A DNA stretch of 64,000 nucleotides, from the NCBI RefSeq assembly GCF_900114565.1, contig NZ_FOTM01000005.1, positions 101,788 to 165,787 on the forward strand, written 5' to 3'. This DNA comes from Leifsonia sp. CL147. GTDB taxonomy: Bacteria > Actinomycetota > Actinomycetes > Actinomycetales > Microbacteriaceae. Positions 61,639 to 64,000 of the stretch are shown here, in pieces (position 1 is the stretch's first letter; every line of letters starts with the position of its first letter). A model generated the notes under the pieces. That model searched no databases. It saw nothing but the letters and a program-made list of their open reading frames with translations, and had not been told where the DNA came from. Both the position numbers and the translations under genes were made by a program.

Positions 61639-63033
61639 TCAGCTAGCAAGGCCGGCCGCAGCGAACAGCGCCCGGGCCTTCACGCGCACCTCCTCCAGCT
61701 CTTCCGAAGGAACGGAGAGCGCCGTGATGCCGCCACCGGCGCCGATCGTGGCGACGCCGTCGGCGAAATGGATGCTGCGGATCACCATCGCGAGGTCGGC
61801 CGTGCCGTCGAGTGCGAGGTAGCCGAAGCATCCGGCGAAGGCGCCCCGCGGGCCGTTCTCGAGCCGATGCAGGATGCGCATGGCGCTCAGCTTCGGCGCT
61901 CCGGTCATCGAGCCGGCCGGGAAGCACGCGGCCACCGCATCCATCGCCGTGAGTCCCGCCCGGAGCCGTCCTTCGACGGTCGACACCAGCTGGTGCACCT
62001 GCGCATAGCTCTCCACCGCCAGCAGGTGGCTCACCTCGACGGATCCCACCTCGCAGACCCGCCCCAGGTCGTTGCGCATGAGATCGACGATCATGACGTT
62101 CTCCGCGCGCTCCTTCTCGCTCGCCTCGAGTTCGGCGCGGAGCTCGAGATCGGCGGCGACCGTCGCGCCACGTGGCCGCGTGCCCTTGATCGGCCGGGTG
62201 CGCACTCGTCTGTGCGCGTCCATCCGGAGGAACTCCTCGGGCGACGAGCTCACCAGCGACTCCCCAGCGATCCGGACGAACCCGCCGTACGGCGCCGGAC
62301 TCGCCCTCCGCAGGCGCAGGTGCACGGCGAGCGGATCGGCGCCGGTGTGAGCCGAGGCCTGGTTGGTGAGACAGAGCTGGTACGCGTCGCCGGCGCGGAT
62401 GGCGGCCCGGCAGGCGTCGATGGCGGCGAGGTAGGCGGTGTCGTCGTGGCGCCAGCGGGCCGTCGCTGCGGGGACGGGGCGGGCCGACTCGTAGAGGCGA
62501 GCCGAGTCGCGGATGGCAGGGCTACCGAGGGTGCGGACGACCTCGTCCGACCAGGCGCGGCCGGCCGCGTCGTCGGGGGCCACGATGACGACGGACCGGG
62601 ACGCGTGCTCGAAAGCGAGGAGACGGTCCACCAGGAGGAAGGCGGCATCGACGGGCGGCTTCGTCCCCGGGGAGGCGGCTGCCGGGAGCGCGACGGGCGC
62701 TCCGGCCGCCGCGGCGCCGGCCTCGTACCCGAGCCGGCCCCACCATCCGATGGGATGACCGGACGGTTCGGGATGGCGCCGTGCGGTCAGATCCTCGCGC
62801 AGCGCATCCAGAATGTCGCCGGGCGAGGTCACTCCCGCGACCGTCACCGTCCCGCCGGCGACGGACGAGGTTGCGGAGAGGGTCCCGGTCCCGATGAAGG
62901 ACCGGCCGTCCACCGCCTCCGGCCCGCTGTCCAGCCATGCCGCATCTACGTCGGAAGCACCGTAGAGCGCGACGAACGCGTCCGCCGGGTCGACCCAGGT
63001 GTCGAGGGGCTGCACGCGGAGCGGGAGGACCAC
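61639..63033 (-). CDS. pabB: aminodeoxychorismate synthase component I
   Basis: This 464-residue enzyme makes 4-amino-4-deoxychorismate, a folate precursor. The chorismate-binding motif PIKGTRPRG has the Lys that marks PabB rather than anthranilate synthase (which has PIAGT). Other hallmarks are [15 protein letters not shown] and [21 protein letters not shown] 63033 is the start, with TAGGCT 6 bases upstream, so the mRNA is probably leaderless. It diverges from the aminotransferase-type lyase gene, 17 bases away. Confidence 0.94.
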   Translation of the reverse strand: MVLPLRVQPLDTWVDPADAFVALYGASDVDAAWLDSGPEAVDGRSFIGTGTLSATSSVAGGTVTVAGVTSPGDILDALREDLTARRHPEPSGHPIGWWGRLGYEAGAAAAGAPVALPAAASPGTKPPVDAAFLLVDRLLAFEHASRSVVIVAPDDAAGRAWSDEVVRTLGSPAIRDSARLYESARPVPAATARWRHDDTAYLAAIDACRAAIRAGDAYQLCLTNQASAHTGADPLAVHLRLRRASPAPYGGFVRIAGESLVSSSPEEFLRMDAHRRVRTRPIKGTRPRGATVAADLELRAELEASEKERAENVMIVDLMRNDLGRVCEVGSVEVSHLLAVESYAQVHQLVSTVEGRLRAGLTAMDAVAACFPAGSMTGAPKLSAMRILHRLENGPRGAFAGCFGYLALDGTADLAMVIRSIHFADGVATIGAGGGITALSVPSEELEEVRVKARALFAAAGLAS

Positions 63034-63038
63034 CGGGC

Positions 63039-63045
63039 TAGCCTA
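63039..63045. promoter_or_regulatory. shared bidirectional -10 of pabB and pabC-like genes
   Basis: TAGCCT (63039-63044, plus strand) ends 6 bases before ATG 63051. TAGGCT (63045-63040, minus strand) ends 6 bases before GTG 63033. The two hexamers overlap by five bases on opposite strands. The arrangement predicts two leaderless transcripts from one symmetric promoter. Confidence 0.6.
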
Positions 63046-63050
63046 GGCGA

Positions 63051-63851
63051 ATGGACGCGCGCAGCACCGAACCGGTCAGCACCCTCGCCGATTGGGCCGG
63101 TGGCGAGTTGCGCGTCCGCGACGACTGCGAGCTGGTCGAGACGGAGCTGCTGGGGGCGGACTCGTTCCTCGTGCGGGACGGACGTGTGCTCGCGCTCGGC
63201 CTCCATCGGGGGCGGTTCCTGGAGACCGCGCGCGAGCAGGGCTTCCCCGACCGCCGTGAGCTGGAGGCGTTCTGGGAGGCGGGGACCGCATCCCTTCCGT
63301 CGGAGGGAGCCTGGTTTCCGCGGTTCGAACTGGTGCGCGCGAGAGGCGCACTGCGGCTGCGGTTCCGTCTCCGGACCGCGCCTCCGCTGACGAACACGCT
63401 CGTCGTGGCGACGGCCGAGACCGATCCGCGTCGCGCGCCGCAGCTGAAGGGCCCGGACATCGACCGGCTCAGCGCGCTCCGGCAGAAGGCGCAGCGGCAC
63501 GGGGCGCAGGAGGCCGTGATCCTCGACGGCGGACGCGTCTCGGACGGCGCCACCACCGCGCTCCTCTGGTGGCGCGGCGAGACGCTCTTCGCGCCTCCAC
63601 TGTCCCTGCCCCGGGTGGACAGCGTGGCCGCACGAACCGTCCGCGGGATCGCGGCGGCGCTCGGCGTACCGGTCGAGGAGGAGGCGGTGCGGCCGGCGGA
63701 GTTGGCTGGCGCGGTGCTCTGGGCGGTCAACGCACTGCACGGCATCCGGGCGGTCACCGCCTGGGTGGACGGTCCGGCGCTCGCGCTCGACCCCGCGCGG
63801 ACGGACGCGTGGCGTGCGCGCTTCGCGGCCCTCGCGCGCCCGGTGCGCTAG
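63051..63851 (+). CDS. pabC: aminodeoxychorismate lyase-like aminotransferase class IV
   Basis: This 266-residue PLP protein resembles aminotransferase class IV lyases that convert 4-amino-4-deoxychorismate to p-aminobenzoate. The probable PLP-binding Lys is in QLKGPDIDRL. The family's glycine-rich and E-x-x region is EAVILDGGRVSDGATTALLWW, and the end pattern is RVDSVAARTVRGIAAALG. It is divergent from pabB, which supplies its substrate. The gene symbol is a functional guess. Confidence 0.75.
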   Translation: MDARSTEPVSTLADWAGGELRVRDDCELVETELLGADSFLVRDGRVLALGLHRGRFLETAREQGFPDRRELEAFWEAGTASLPSEGAWFPRFELVRARGALRLRFRLRTAPPLTNTLVVATAETDPRRAPQLKGPDIDRLSALRQKAQRHGAQEAVILDGGRVSDGATTALLWWRGETLFAPPLSLPRVDSVAARTVRGIAAALGVPVEEEAVRPAELAGAVLWAVNALHGIRAVTAWVDGPALALDPARTDAWRARFAALARPVR

Positions 63852-63908
63852 CGCGCGTCCCGGGAGTCCGCCCGGCCGGCGTCGGGCGCCGCACGCGCGC
63901 GAGACCTG

Positions 63909-63968
63909 CCGAAGTGCTCGTTGTTGCAGGCGACACGCCGCCCAGGGGTGCAACTACGAGCACCTCGG
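63909..63968. repeat. large intergenic palindrome after the pabC-like gene
   Basis: The 20-base arms (63909-63928 and 63949-63968) pair at 18 of 20 positions around a 20-base loop. The inner arm ends in ttgca, as does the palindrome at 40526-40588. It lies 58 bases after the pabC-like stop codon, at the window's right end. Confidence 0.7.
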
Positions 63969-64000
63969 CACCGAAGGCGCCGAACACCGGAGTGTGCGAG

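Overview
The window is a GC-rich, gene-dense stretch of an actinobacterial chromosome. The order of housekeeping genes (leuS, comEA-comEC-holA, rpsT, lepA, hemW, hrcA-dnaJ-rsmE-HIT-phoH-ybeY-hlyC-era, leuA, recO-uppS, dusB-dgt-dnaG) and the protein sequences fit the family Microbacteriaceae, probably Leifsonia or a close relative. The genus is an inference; no rRNA is present.

Layout. 1-3.4 kb: an end of a gene cut by the window edge, then a ~1.3 kb segment carrying a DUF3800 gene bounded by perfect 28-bp direct repeats, then a two-component system. 3.4-11.1 kb: tRNA-Asn and a peptide-type ABC import operon ending in a D-2-hydroxyacid dehydrogenase. 11.3-17.4 kb: dnaG, a repeat-rich DUF4282 membrane protein, dgt and dusB. 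17.4-22.5 kb: a YbaK-like deacylase, a DUF559-like protein between two palindromic repeats, a FrnE-like DsbA protein, uppS, recO and a TRIC-type membrane protein. 22.6-24.5 kb: leuA with a leaderless, Leu-rich leader peptide and mutually exclusive hairpins.

24.6-36.1 kb looks like an accessory block placed between leuA and era: an MprF-like lysyltransferase with a partner esterase; a histidine kinase, regulator, LolD-like ATPase and FtsX-like permease operon; and a four-gene operon (lipoprotein, lipase with helical C-terminus, two small helical proteins) that resembles the firmicute TslA-type type VII secreted lipase toxin modules. 36.1-43.6 kb is the era-to-hrcA operon on the minus strand, with a CIRCE operator before hrcA. 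43.7-46.7 kb holds two DUF4870 proteins, hemW and a DUF1990 protein. 46.7-49.9 kb is a second accessory region: a DHFR-like reductase, two overlapping tiny membrane proteins, a YjzC-like protein and two unknown proteins. 49.9-63.9 kb holds lepA, an amidohydrolase, an epimerase, rpsT, holA-comEC-comEA, leuS and a divergent pabB/pabC pair.

Three themes stand out. First, a candidate toxin/immunity/partner module with no secretion machinery in view. Second, many start codons lie 6-7 bases after a TANNNT hexamer, which suggests frequent leaderless transcription; the leuA leader and the divergent pabB/pabC promoter are the clearest cases. Third, several large imperfect palindromes sit just after gene ends, one family in three copies.
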